Shown one piece after another: positions 34,496-44,921 of a stretch of 64,000 nucleotides of DNA (its first letter is position 1; the number at the start of each line of letters is the position of its first letter). Both the position numbers and the translations under genes were made by a program. The notes under the pieces are model-generated. The model saw only the letters and a list, made by a program, of their open reading frames with translations, was not told where the DNA came from and ran no database searches. The stretch is from NCBI RefSeq assembly GCF_000002865.3, contig NW_001865055.1, positions 256,371-320,370 on the forward strand. Reading direction: 5' to 3'. Source of the stretch: Monosiga brevicollis MX1 (lineage: Eukaryota; Opisthokonta; Choanoflagellata; Craspedida; Salpingoecidae).

Positions 34496-37400
34496 TCATC
34501 TAGCGCGAGGGTGCGCCTTTGCACAGACCTTGAGGCACCGTTCCAGGAAAGGCACGGCCTCGGCGTATCGACCCAGGTTCTTAAGACCCGTGCCAATGTT
34601 GAGATTGAGAATGGTTGGGTCCTGACCCAAAATGGGCCGCCTACAAGTTGACCGAGCGTTGCGAGGCAGCAGCCATGTTAGAGGCACTGCGTAGTGGCCC
34701 AGCTGCACGAGGACGCGCGCTTCAGTTGGTGACATACTGGTTCCAAGCGTCCAATCCGGCCTTCCAGATTTCCACTGCCTCCTCTAGCTTGCCTTGATTA
34801 GCAAGCAAAACGCCTAGATTGATGTAGGCAGAACCTGGGCAAGAGAAGCGACGGCGTTCATGTTCGTTAACAATACATCAACATGGGGCGGGTCGGTCTG
34901 CACAGAAGAAGGAGAATGTGTCGAGAACGCGGGCTTGGGTCGCGCGGCGGGACAGATGGCTGACCAACCATAGTACTTATACTGGCGAATGGCGACGCGA
35001 TAGTGGTATTCCCGATCTGCGTCACGACCCTGCAAGCTACGCGCGTAGTTGTGGTGCAGTTTGGCGTTGTTGGGCAACACCTGTCCAGCCGAAATCGTGC
35101 CATCATCGATGAGTTGACAGATGGGTTCACTCTCCAAACGGCATTGCCACCATTGGAGGCAAGACGGAGAGGCAAAGGGAAGAAAGAAAGACAGAAGAAA
35201 GATTATAGCAAATGGACATTGGGCAGAGGCTCAAACGCACGGCGAGGCCAGTCTTGTAGAGCGACTCTTCGCTCTCCCAATCGACATTGCGGAGGCAGGT
35301 GCGGACTCCAAACAGGACGAGTAGAATCAAGGCCAAAGCCACCAGCACACGGCTATACAAAGAGACAGCAAGAAAAATGCATCGACGCGGGTCAGAGGTG
35401 AGATCAAGACTTTGGGGCACATCTCCAGTGTCAAGGAGGAAGACACGCACCGGCCATGGGTGCCAGCCTCGGCAAAAAGAGCAAAGAAAATGCCAGCAGC
35501 GGCCAAGCAATATCCGATACTAGGCAGATAGAGGATGCGCTCGGCAATGACAAACCCAGTCTGGATGTACCGTGTCGGCGCGCGTGTTAGCAGGTGCCAC
35601 GGGGTTGAAGAAGGGAGTAACAACGTGGTAGAATGGGCGTTCTAAGCATACCTCAACCAAGAGGCCGCTCGCGGGCACAAAGTTGATGGCCATCATGGCC
35701 AGGCCCAGGAGAATGGCGTGACGAACTCCGCGGCTGGCAACTTTGCTGAGCAAGAGCGCAAAGCCGGCCGTCACCTGTCATTCCATTGGATTAGCAGGCC
35801 CGTTGGCAAGTGAGAGGTGGAAGGAGCACGGCTTCACTGAGGTCTGCAGAGGACCAGCTTGACCGGTGCGCACCAGGACAAGATACATGGCGGCAGTGCT
35901 GAGATTGCGATGATCACTAAGGGCTGCGATGTTGTCGATGCCAAAGCTGGACCAGTCGCAGCAGAGATCCCAGGGAACCAACAACAGCCAAAAGTGCAGA
36001 AACACATAATAGTTTTTGGTCAGCCATCGCAAAAGCGTATCTGACAGCATTGAGAGAGGAGTGTAGGCCAGAAGCGGGGAGGAGAGGGATGAGCGTGCGG
36101 CGACTGAGACGGCACGGGCGTTGGATGAAGCTCCAAACATCGCCGCAGATTCTCGGTGCAATGTCATCAACACGGGACACGGACCATCAATGTGGTTTGC
36201 AGGGTTGGTTTTCTCATCGTTCTTGACGTCGTCGCCCTTATTGAGGCTGACACGCCATTGGTAGAGGAGGACGGTGAGCACCAACACCACCACCTACGTG
36301 ACAAAAGGAAACAAGCCAAAAAATGTGTTATGTGTACGGGGTGAGGGGGTGGGCGGTCAATCGTGGCAACCAATGCGCTTGAAGATCAGGGCCATGCTAT
36401 AAGGTGAACGTACACAGCGGACGAGGCAGGCAGTCGTGGGCAGGGAAAGATTGTGGGAAGCACGGGCGGTGGCTTTGGCGGATCGAGCCTTGGCGGAGGT
36501 GTTGGCTGAAGGTCGATCGGCCTTGCGCTGAACGCGTCGCCGGAGCGTGTCTGCAGCTGGGTTCGGTGGAACTTTGGCATCGGCAGCCTTGTGGGTAGGA
36601 GCCGCGGTCGAGGCATGCGGCTCGGGAAGAGGGGAGGGCAGAAAAGAATCAAGGACATGCGAGAGGTCAAGGCCGTTGCGATCGACGACCAGGAGGTCGT
36701 AAACAATGCAGCAAGGCAGGACCATGATGCCCTGCTCTTTGCACAGCATGGAGATGGCTAGCAGGCGGAGTCAACTATGAGGTTTGACCAGTGGCGGGAG
36801 AAGAGGCCGGGTGGTGTGGCGCGCGCGCGTAAAAAAAAAAAAAAAAAAAGGTGGTGGAACGTACTGGCAAAAACGGCAGCACCGCAGATGTAAACGATGC
36901 CGTTGCCAATTTTGGATTGACGGCAGGCATGGTCGTAGGTCAGAAAAGCCCAGCAGTAGAAAATGCCAGAGAGCAACTCAGCGCGGCAGACAATGTTGGC
37001 GACGGCTTCGGCATGAACGGGGTGAACGGCGAAGAGGAGCGCAGCCAAGGCAGCGGCATGGTGCTGGTAGGCACCGACCGATTGGAAGCAGCGGGCACCC
37101 ACGAGAGCCACCAAACTCGTGGCCAAGGCGTGTAACAGCATGTTGATGACATGGTAGCTGACGAGAGTCGGGGCATGCATGAGAAGAGAGTCGGGGCATG
37201 CATGAGAAGAGAGTCGTTGCTGTCGCTGAAAGCACACGGGGACAGCGGGACAGGCAAGTCGCACCCGAAGGGTTCATAACCATGGAGGATGAAGTTTGCA
37301 CGGAAAGTCAGGGTGGTGAAAGGGCGGTAGGAGAGATGTGACGACCACTGGGAGCCCATGGGTTGGCCTGGAGGGTGCGTACGCAGAGAGGTAGCATGAG

Positions 37401-37857
37401 CGTACGGAGCCGGGGGCAGAGGCACACCAGTGCCATCTGAAACTGGATCCAGGGGCGCCTGACAAGGAAGAGTCATTGGGCTTACCCCAGAAGTTGGAGC
37501 TGAAGACATGACTCCAGCTCGTTTGGGCGGGGTCGACATCGGCGTTCTCCTTGATGGCTGAAGATCAAGCCACGCGGATGAGCAGAGCAGGAGGCGAGGG
37601 GCGTGTCTGCCTACGATCCGAGGGCTCAAGAGGACCAAGCTGCCTGATGGGAGTGAGCGCGCACCTGGCATGTCGTCAAAGACAAAGGCACCGTGCAGGC
37701 TATTCAAATACACCAGCACAGCCACAGCCGCCTAGACGTCCAAGGACACCAGAGATGAGGTGTGCACAGGGGGGCGAGCGAGCGGGGAGGGGGCGTTTCA
37801 GGCCACTGGCCGTGGACATACCGCAACGGCAGGGTACCACCGCTCCATGACGGCCAT
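34496..37857 (-). CDS. TMTC-family ER O-mannosyltransferase with TPRs
   Basis: Multi-pass ER membrane protein; animal TMTC1-4 O-mannosylate cadherin-type domains. Exon 1 encodes MAVMERWYPAVA (start 37857), then AAVAVLVYLNSLHGAFVFDD, carrying the luminal Asp pair typical of GT-C enzymes, and YRPFTTLTFRANFILHG. Further family marks: YHVINMLLHALATSLVAL, ALLFAVHPVHAEAVANIVCR and AELLSGIFY, LCKEQGIMVLPCCIVYDLL, CCDWSSFGIDNIAALSDHRN, NFVPASGLLVEV, GFVIAERILYLPSIGYCL, and RNVDWESEESLYKTGL, in the same order as human TMTC3. The cytosol/lumen tail has only about three TPR-like units (NAKLHHNYARSLQGRDADRE, YINLGVLLANQGKLEEAV, LNIGTGLKNLGRYAEAVPF), far fewer than the nine or so of animal TMTC3. The stop TGA is at 34496-34498. 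About ten introns. Confidence 0.88.
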
Positions 37858-37923
37858 GACCCTGGCTGGATCCCTGCCTGATCCAGTCACTATCAGGGGA
37901 TTGTCGGGGTATCCAAGGCGCCT

Positions 37924-37993
37924 TGAGCTTGAAGAAGGAGGAGGAAGGAGGAGGAGGAGGAGGGAGGAGGAGGAGGAAGGAGGGAGGCGGCGA
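37924..37993. repeat. Polypurine (GGA)n-rich array
   Basis: About 70 nt consisting almost wholly of G and A on the plus strand, made of GGA/GGAA units. Confidence 0.85.
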
Positions 37994-38123
37994 GACTGGT
38001 CCCTGTGTATAAATTCTGACACCTTCTCCTCTTTCTCTACATGTGGTAGTTGTGTTTCTCTCTCTTTCTCTCTCTCTCTTTCTTGTAGTCTTTTCACCAC
38101 ACGTGATTGAACTTTTTTTCTTG

Positions 38124-38125
<2 letters not shown>

Positions 38126-38201
<76 letters not shown>
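38126..38201. repeat. (TG)38 microsatellite
   Basis: An uninterrupted run of about 38 TG dinucleotides. The antisense frame over it reads as a Thr-His repeat and is not a gene. Confidence 0.97.
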
Positions 38202-38204
<3 letters not shown>

Positions 38205-38780
38205 GGGCTGGTTTTGCTGGCTGTGTCCCCCTGCCTGCCCTCTGTAGTGTATGTCCCTCCCGCTCTCCTCCCGCTCTCCTTCTGCCTCTCTCTGGTTTGT
38301 CTTGCACGGGTTTTTGGTCTTGAAAGAGAGCCGAAACCCATTTCTCCTGTAAGAGCCGTTACGTTTTCTTCTCGAAACATCGTGACAAAGACTCAAACCT
38401 CCACTGGCTGTCGACACTAAGGGGTGCCCCGTGACTGCTTGTGATGATCAATGGGCTCGACGGCGGGGGCGAGTCAAGTCGTCCTGGCCTGATTTGTGAC
38501 AAGGAGCGGCTGGTCGGTGCTCAAGGAGATGGGGTGACAAAAGGGTCGCAGCCCAAACAATAGACTTGATAGTCGATTTATGGCAAAACCAACCACCCAG
38601 TCAACCCAGCGTGGCCAAGAATCATACGATCCTGCTTTCTCTGGGATTCGAATTCGAGTACTCGGTGCGAGCACAGCTCGCTCATGACCATTATTCCAGC
38701 GGGGCCAGAATGACAGTCTTGCATTGACAGCTTAAAGATGGCAGGGCAGCACCACGGCAAAAGGACCCCCAACACGTGCA

Positions 38781-40085
38781 TCAGAGCGTAGCAACAGGCG
38801 CCGTGCTCTCCTGCAGGCAACGTTGCAGCAGAGGCAACTTATCATCACTGAACCCGACCGCCTGTCATGCAAACGGCATCAAAAGACCGTGAGCGAGCGT
38901 AACAAACGCGTCAGAGCGCCTTGGAGCGCAGCGGCCCACCAAATGGGTGGATTCGTTTACAGCTCTGGTGACACCGAGCTGAACAAGCAAAGGCGCGCAT
39001 CCATACCTGGCGTAGCTTGTCCAGGTCATCTGCGCAGTGCATGAGGAGGAGTTCATCAATGCCTTCACCATCGGTGGTTAAATTGTCCTCTTCAGTCGTA
39101 GTATCCATGTCCCCAGCGGCAGCCTCTGGCTGGTTGGTCATCGGGGCCACGAGTTGCTTGTCTGCGGCATCAAAGGCGCGCTGAGTGTGCTCTGACACCA
39201 AGTGCCAGAGACCAAAGTCCTCATATTGTTGCTCCAGCAGGGCTGCCGGTGTTGCTTGCACCATCTGCATTCAAAACGCCAGTCTTGAGGAATGCGTGGC
39301 TGCTGCAACAAATACGCGTGCGGATGGTGTGGGCGATGATGGCAAGGCAAACAGGCCTGACCTGCATCAAGGCTGCAATGTCGAGACGCGATGGTGCCCG
39401 ATTGCGACGCTGCGACGCTGCGTCTAAGTATGGGTCAGCGCCGTTGTTTGTGGGGGCAGCCGGTCAAAGGACGGTCAAAGGAGAGAAACGGGCCATGTGG
39501 GTCGTCCAAGCACATACCAACTTGACCGCGCACGCGGAGGGCCGAGGCCATGAGCTGAACCAGCCGCACGTTGAGATTGGCAATACGGTTTTGAATCCTG
39601 TGGCCAGAATAAACAGGGTCAGTTTGGCTTGACTCGTTACCGAGGGTCGAATCAAGGAGAGCGCAAGCTAGCTGGTTGATCGTACTCTTCAGCGCCCTCC
39701 TCGGCGGCCTCGAGCTCGCTAACTGGCAGCGGATCATGGGCAAACACATCCAATGCACTAGACGGGCAACGGGCCAGGCAAACAGCCAATCGCATCAGAA
39801 CCAGCCCTTTGTTTTACAGATCGTGCCCAAAAAAAAAAAGAAAAAAAAAAAAAGGGAAGAGTCGGAACCGGCCCTCGTTCTTTACCTGATGCCGGAGGGG
39901 GCTGGAAACATGCCTTGGACGCCCAAAGTCGTTGCCAGGCCACCGCACTCTTGAAGAAGAGCCTGGACGTGTGTGTCTACATGTCGACATCAGACGCAGT
40001 TTCACACTGCCGTGAGTTGACCCACCCCCCCAACTTCGGCCACCGCCCAGCACTTGATCGCGTGTGCACACACACCTTGGGCCAT
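38781..40085 (-). CDS. Unrecognised small protein, multi-exon
   Basis: About 240 residues, all exons joining in frame with GT-AG introns. A 10-nt first coding exon (40085-40076, ATGGCCCAAG) joins DTHVQALLQECGGLATTLG, then MFPAPSGI|SALDVFAHDPLPVSELEA, EEGAEE|IQNRIANLNVRLVQLMA, LRVRGQV|DAASQRRNRAPSRL, DIAALMQ|MVQATPAALLEQQ and, after an acidic Thr/Asp-rich loop (DMDTTTEEDNLTTDGEGI), DELLLMHCADDLDKLRQ|AV, ending with LPLLQRCLQESTAPVATL and a TGA at 38781-38783. Predicted mostly helical and acidic, without signal peptide or membrane segment. I do not recognise the family; the helical hairpin after EEIQNR could be a coiled-coil subunit of a larger complex. The consistency of six phase-matched junctions makes a real gene likely. 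Confidence 0.75.
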
Positions 40086-40485
40086 AATAATTCGTGGATG
40101 CTGCTCGACTGTCCCAAAAGCAGGAAAAGAGGGGGAAGCGGTGGACACAATGCAAAGGCAACTGCTATCCCAGCACCGCACGCAGTGCTCACGTCTCACG
40201 GGCAGATGGACGCCTGCGGTCTGAAGCAGCGCGCTGCCCTCTCGTCGGTCGTGTCGACAGAGAGAGACAGAGAGAGACAGAGAGAGCGAGAGAGAGAGAA
40301 GTGCTGTCAGCTCGTGGCCAGCAAAACAGTTGATGACAACAGGTACAACAGGCCTTTACAACAGAAATCACACGGACCTTGGGTTTTGACTTTTTGCTCC
40401 TCTTATCTATACTGCTTGGCCTTGGATGGATTGTCAGACAAACGCCAGCGTGCTAAATTGTCAGCACTTTCTCGCACGGAAGACG
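40086..40485. other. Divergent promoter spacer
   Basis: About 400 nt between two divergent start codons. It holds an AGAG-rich tract (about 40259-40300). No separate gene is supported. Confidence 0.55.
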
Positions 40486-42807
40486 ATGGACCAACGTCGC
40501 GGCGGCGGTGGCGGCGGTGGCGGCGCGGCAGCGGTGGGGGAGACGGAGGAGGGATTGAAGGGGCTGGGGGTGGAATTGGAGGTGGATTTGGAGGAATTGG
40601 AGGGGATGGTATCGCCGAGGCGGTCGCCGTTGCCGCCGGGTGGACATCTGCACACGCTAGCACCTGCATTTCAAGTCGACGGCGACGAACGGGACTTGCT
40701 GAGCCGCTACTCGGAAGACAACGACGCCAACTCTGGCCACAATGTCGCCGAGCTTTGGTCCCCTCAGCTGGCCGCACAGCTTGCGCAGGACGCTGATACT
40801 GTCTCTGATCAAGGTGCGCTGGCTCTGCTGCAGCTGTAACCCCCAGTTTCATGGCTGGATCCTTTTTTCTTTTTCACACACTTCTTGTATTGCAGGCGAC
40901 GGCGGAGGCCACGTGTGCCCCGAGCCAAAATGTGGCAAGGTCAGGCCGGCGTCTTGTCCAAGCGCGGCGAGCATCAATGCCCTCGTGATGATGGGTTCTT
41001 TTTTGTACTCATAAGCGCTGCACGGCGTGTGCCCCATCTTTTTAGGTTTTGCCCACCCGCCACAGCCTGCGGCGGCATATGAAGTCCCATCGCAACGAGC
41101 GCTCCCACTTGTGTGTGCCTGCTTGTGGGGACCTTTGCTGCGTGTTTCTGAACCCGGACCCTACAACTGCATTGCCGGCCATTCTTGACTAGTTTCATTG
41201 CGTTGTGTAGTTGCGAGGTGTGCCAAGCTGGATTCATACACAAGCATCATCTTAAACGTCACATGAAGCAGCATGAGGAGCCGGTTTACGCCGTGAGTGG
41301 GTCTGCATGTTTGTAACACTTTTTTTCATCTCTGGCCCAGACCCCAGCCCAGCTCATGTCGCGTTGTCCTTCATGGTCGCGCGCCGTGCTGGGCAGTGCG
41401 AAGTTGTAGGCTGCACCGAGGCATTCCGGACCCGGCGTCAACTGGACAAGCATGTCAAGCAGCTTCACAGTGATGAAGCTGCTGCCTTATCGTGAGTTGC
41501 ATGTTTTGTACTTGGCCCCACGTGCGCAGGGACTGCGTGGAGAGGACTCCCACAGCGGGACGCTCCTTGAGCGCGCCGGCCTGAGACGCCGACGCGACCT
41601 CTTTTTGTCAGAATTTGTGCCTTGCACTCATCGGGCCAATCCCTACCCCTCACTGTCCACAGCTTTGCCTGCAGCATCAAGGGCTGTGGACAGCGGTTTG
41701 CGACTGCAGGTGCCTTACACCGCCATATGGCGCGGCACGATAACAGCCGATTTTGCCAGACGTGTGGTCTCAGCTTTCCCAATCAACACGCCTATACCCA
41801 ACATTGTCGCAACGAGCATGTTCCTTGTACTTGTGACCTCTGCGGCCGGGTACGTTGTCCGGCACAGCTGTGTGGCGCCGCCAGTACCCAGTCAAGCTCA
41901 GGGGGGCGAACTTACTCTGATTGCCGCCCTTGCGCCGGCCTCTTTCAGACGTACTCTACTCTGGCGCACTTGCGTGAGCACAATGCCAACTATCATGCTG
42001 CCGTTGGCGTAGTGCAGCAGTGTATGTTTAAAGACTGCACCAAGGTGAGGTCACAGTCTGGCCCTTGTGCTCGCGAACTTGAGCGTTTTGGGCAGAACCG
42101 TGACGCAGCGCCATGGTTTCGACGGCTCCCACGCAGGTGTTCTTGTCCGAGGAGTCGTTGCGTGTGCACGTGCGTACCGCGCATAACACGGCCAAACCCT
42201 ACGTGTGCGAGGTCTGCCAGGCAGCTTACGCTCACAAGGTGGGTCGCGATGCTGCTGCCAGCCCCATCCGCACTAGCTGTGGCGGATACCCTCACAGCAT
42301 TCTTTGCTTTGGCCATTCTTTAAGTCGACCTTGCGAAAGCACAGGCGCCAAAAGCACAATCTCAAAGGCCATCCGCAACAAGCCTATCTTATTCCGTCCA
42401 CTGCTGAGCTACCAGCCCTCGACAAGGTATCGCGACAGCAGTCTCAACAACAACAGCAAGAACAACAACAGCAGCTTGAGCCATCGCAATTGCGAGAGGG
42501 GCAACGGAGCCAGTCAGATCCCAATGCCTCCTCGCGGCTCACTTATGGCCAGACTTTATCGCTGGATTTGCCATCAGCGACCATGGCCCCCCAGGACCTG
42601 TTTGGGTCCTCTTTGGCAACCATCCCCTTTTTCGAACGAGGGGCAGTGGGCCGCGTCGCGCCGACCTATGCCACCCTTAAACGGCAATCTCATGCTGAGC
42701 AGCCTGTTGATGATTGGCTCGCAAGTGCCCCCAAGCGGGCACACACTGGTGCTTCCGACCATGATGAAACCGAGACGATGATCCACCTGCCCGGCCTCCT
42801 GACATGA
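40486..42807 (+). CDS. TFIIIA-like C2H2 zinc-finger protein
   Basis: Likely sequence-specific nucleic-acid binder, possibly the 5S rRNA gene factor TFIIIA. After a Gly-rich, acidic N-terminal region, at least eight C2H2 fingers in tandem are each split by short introns: HVCPEPKCGK|VLPTRHSLRRH, CEVCQAGFIHKHHLKRH, CEVVGCTEAFRTRRQLDKH, FACSIKGCGQRFATAGALHRH, CQTCGLSFPNQHAYTQH, CDLCGR|TYSTLAHLREH, CMFKDCTK|VFLSEESLRVH and CEVCQAAYAHK|STLRKHRRQ. The mixture of C-x2-C and C-x4-C fingers, long knuckles and fingers with irregular linkers is TFIIIA-like rather than KRAB/Krueppel-like. A Gln-rich stretch and a Ser/Thr-rich tail follow. TFIIIA usually has nine fingers; a ninth was not found, so orthology is tentative. 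Confidence 0.75.
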
Positions 42808-43000
42808 ACATTGTGCCTAAAAATCGATAGTCTTCCTGCTTTGCAACATGTATATAACACCTCCCTTCAACAATAGCGCTTTCCAGTCACACTTGTAGCA
42901 CACAAAATGCACAGCAAAAAACATGAAGAGGGCTCATGCCAAAAAGAGATGGAAATAATGAAGGATGATAGTAGATTCAAACGTCAGGGAGCAAACGCGT

Positions 43001-44020
43001 TTACTTCTCATCAGCCTTCTTCTCATCGGCCTTCTTCTGCTGCTTGCCAGCTGACTTGGCAATACCGCGCGCTTGGCGCATCTCGCGGTACACGTGAGCC
43101 TTCTTCTCGTCAGCGGTGATGGCACGGGTCTCAACGGCAACGGCCGACTTGACAACGGGCATGACAACACCCTTGAGCTGCTCAACGGGCTCAGACTTGT
43201 CACCCTTGATAACAACGAGCTTGCTCATGTACTCCTGCAGACGCTGGACGTTAGCCATGAGAGCATCGCTGTCCTTGTTGCGGCGGCGGGCATCGACGGC
43301 AATGCCGATGGAGCGGGCATAGCGGGTGGCAATGCCAGCGGCCTTCAGCTCATCGAGAGTGAAGCCACGGCCAAGACGCTGCTTGGTGTTGTACTTGAAG
43401 GTGGGGCAGCGCACAACGGGGCGGAGGTCACCGCCGGTGGGGCGGGGAGCGACCTTCTTGGCCTTCTACACACATTGACATTCCCCAGCAAGAACAAACA
43501 GCAAAGGGGGTGCATGATGAGAACAAGCATGGCGCAAAGACAGCGAAACTTGCCCCGATCGCCAGCAAATCGTGCCGAGCCGCAAGAAAATGAACCGGCG
43601 TCAGGGAAAGACACAGCCCGAGAACGTGCAGCAGAGCCGTTTCTCATCTCGCACTCTCAACGTCTCAAGTCAGAGAGAGCGCTGATGAAGAAGACTGGGA
43701 GAGAAACACGAGTGTTGATGCTCGCAGCAGCTCAGGATGCACGCCCTGGGCTGCGTAATTCCGAGCCGGACACTAGCCTGCACTTGCGGCTCGGCAACGA
43801 CGCTTCGGGAGCAAATGATCAAACAATTCCTCCATGATATGTGTATCTAAAATTTGAATCGGAGCGAGTAACGCACAGCCTGGCGGGCCAAGTAACGACG
43901 CTTCTTGGCGCCGGCCTGGTCGAAGTGGCAACGGACGAGACCGCGCTCCGACCAGATGGCGTTGTGCCAGTGCTTCCGGAAGTGAGCGTTGGGCAAAACG
44001 TTGTTGTGGCCCTTCGTCAT
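43001..44020 (-). CDS. RPL13: 60S ribosomal protein eL13
   Basis: Large-subunit ribosomal protein. Two exons, 44020-43877 and 43465-43001, join in frame at LARQA|KAKKVAPRP, giving 202 residues, close to the usual 200-211. Conserved blocks: LPNAHFRKHWHNAIWSERGL, KKRRYLARQA, GGDLRPVVRCPTFKYNTK, GRGFTLDELKAAGIATRYAR, IGIAVDARRRNKDSDALMAN, VQRLQEYMSKLV and a Lys-rich end. The start ATG is just inside an exon preceded by an AG acceptor, so a further 5' UTR exon is likely upstream. The 411-nt intron was searched by eye for C/D-box snoRNA signals on the same strand, without success. Confidence 0.96.
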
Positions 44021-44921
44021 AATGCCTGTGATACCAAAAAAGAAGATGCGGGGATGATGATGCGGTGAGCGCTGCCACGATTCAACGGCGAGCTCGTGTC
44101 TCAGCCTCGAAACAACAAAGGACCAGGGTCACGATGGTTTGTATGCACATGGGGGGCGCAAACAGGGCCGCGGCAGCCGGGTTCGGTCCCAACATGGTCA
44201 GCCATTGACACGAATTCAACTGCCCCATTGCATGACCATGCACACAACCCCGTGTCTTGGCTGCCAAAACTCTCAAGTCGCGACGCGGGTCGAGGACGAC
44301 CGCGCTCAATCGAGGGCCACGCACCGGTGAGGGAGAAAAAAGTGACAATGACAGGTTCAAACTTCAACTGATCATGTGTGTTGAAACACCTGTTGACAAC
44401 ACCACGCGGCAAGCGCTTCATTTTTTCCCCACACCCAAATGTCAGATGAAACCTCGAAACTTACATCTGGATGTAAGAAAAAGTACCGTGTGTGTGTGTG
44501 TGGGGGGGGGGGGGGCGGGGGCAAGTGTCATTGACTTTGGGAGGCAGCGGGTGGAATGCACAAGGGCAGCTTCAATTAGGTAGGGACAATAGCTTTTCTT
44601 CTTTTTTAAAAAAAAAATAGGGCAAGGTCGAGGTTAACATGATGATACGCTTGCCCAAGGTGGCGAGCGGCGGGTCTCCCTCCCCCATGTCCTTATGCTC
44701 GATGTTCGGGAAAGAGGCGGTCGAGCGGATTGAAGCTGCTATGGGTACCGCCCAGCAGCTCTTGGCTCAAGGCAGCCACTTTGGGTCAACGGCAGAGGGC
44801 AACGATGGCACAAAAAAAAAAACGAAACAGCCCAAGCGTGAGAATTTACATGTTAATATAGCTTGCAGATAGTATCAACACTATTGCAGCAGTATCGCCC
44901 TCTCGTTCCTGGCACGATACG
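44021..44921. other. Spacer between eL13 and TUBGCP5, both minus strand
   Basis: Contains the eL13 upstream region. There is a GT tract running into a G-rich run (about 44488-44520). A 77-codon plus-strand frame at 44639-44872 has no recognisable relatives and runs into an A-rich stretch; I do not call it. Confidence 0.55.

Larger units (their letters stand above)
37858..38780. other. Spacer with GGA and GT arrays upstream of the TMTC gene
   Basis: No gene seen. It contains a purine-rich GGA array, CT-rich sequence, a long GT tract and, right of about 38420, ordinary sequence that probably holds the 3' UTR of the next minus-strand gene. Confidence 0.6.

Noticed and set aside
37700-38380. Minus-strand frame with a Thr-His repeat
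   Set aside because: It reads through the (TG)38 microsatellite and GGA array and has no domain.
43466-43876. snoRNA in the eL13 intron
   Set aside because: Ribosomal protein introns often host them, but no convincing C/D or H/ACA box pair was found on the coding strand.
44639-44872. 77-codon plus-strand frame
   Set aside because: No recognisable relatives; it runs into an A-rich stretch and overlaps the spacer between two minus-strand genes.
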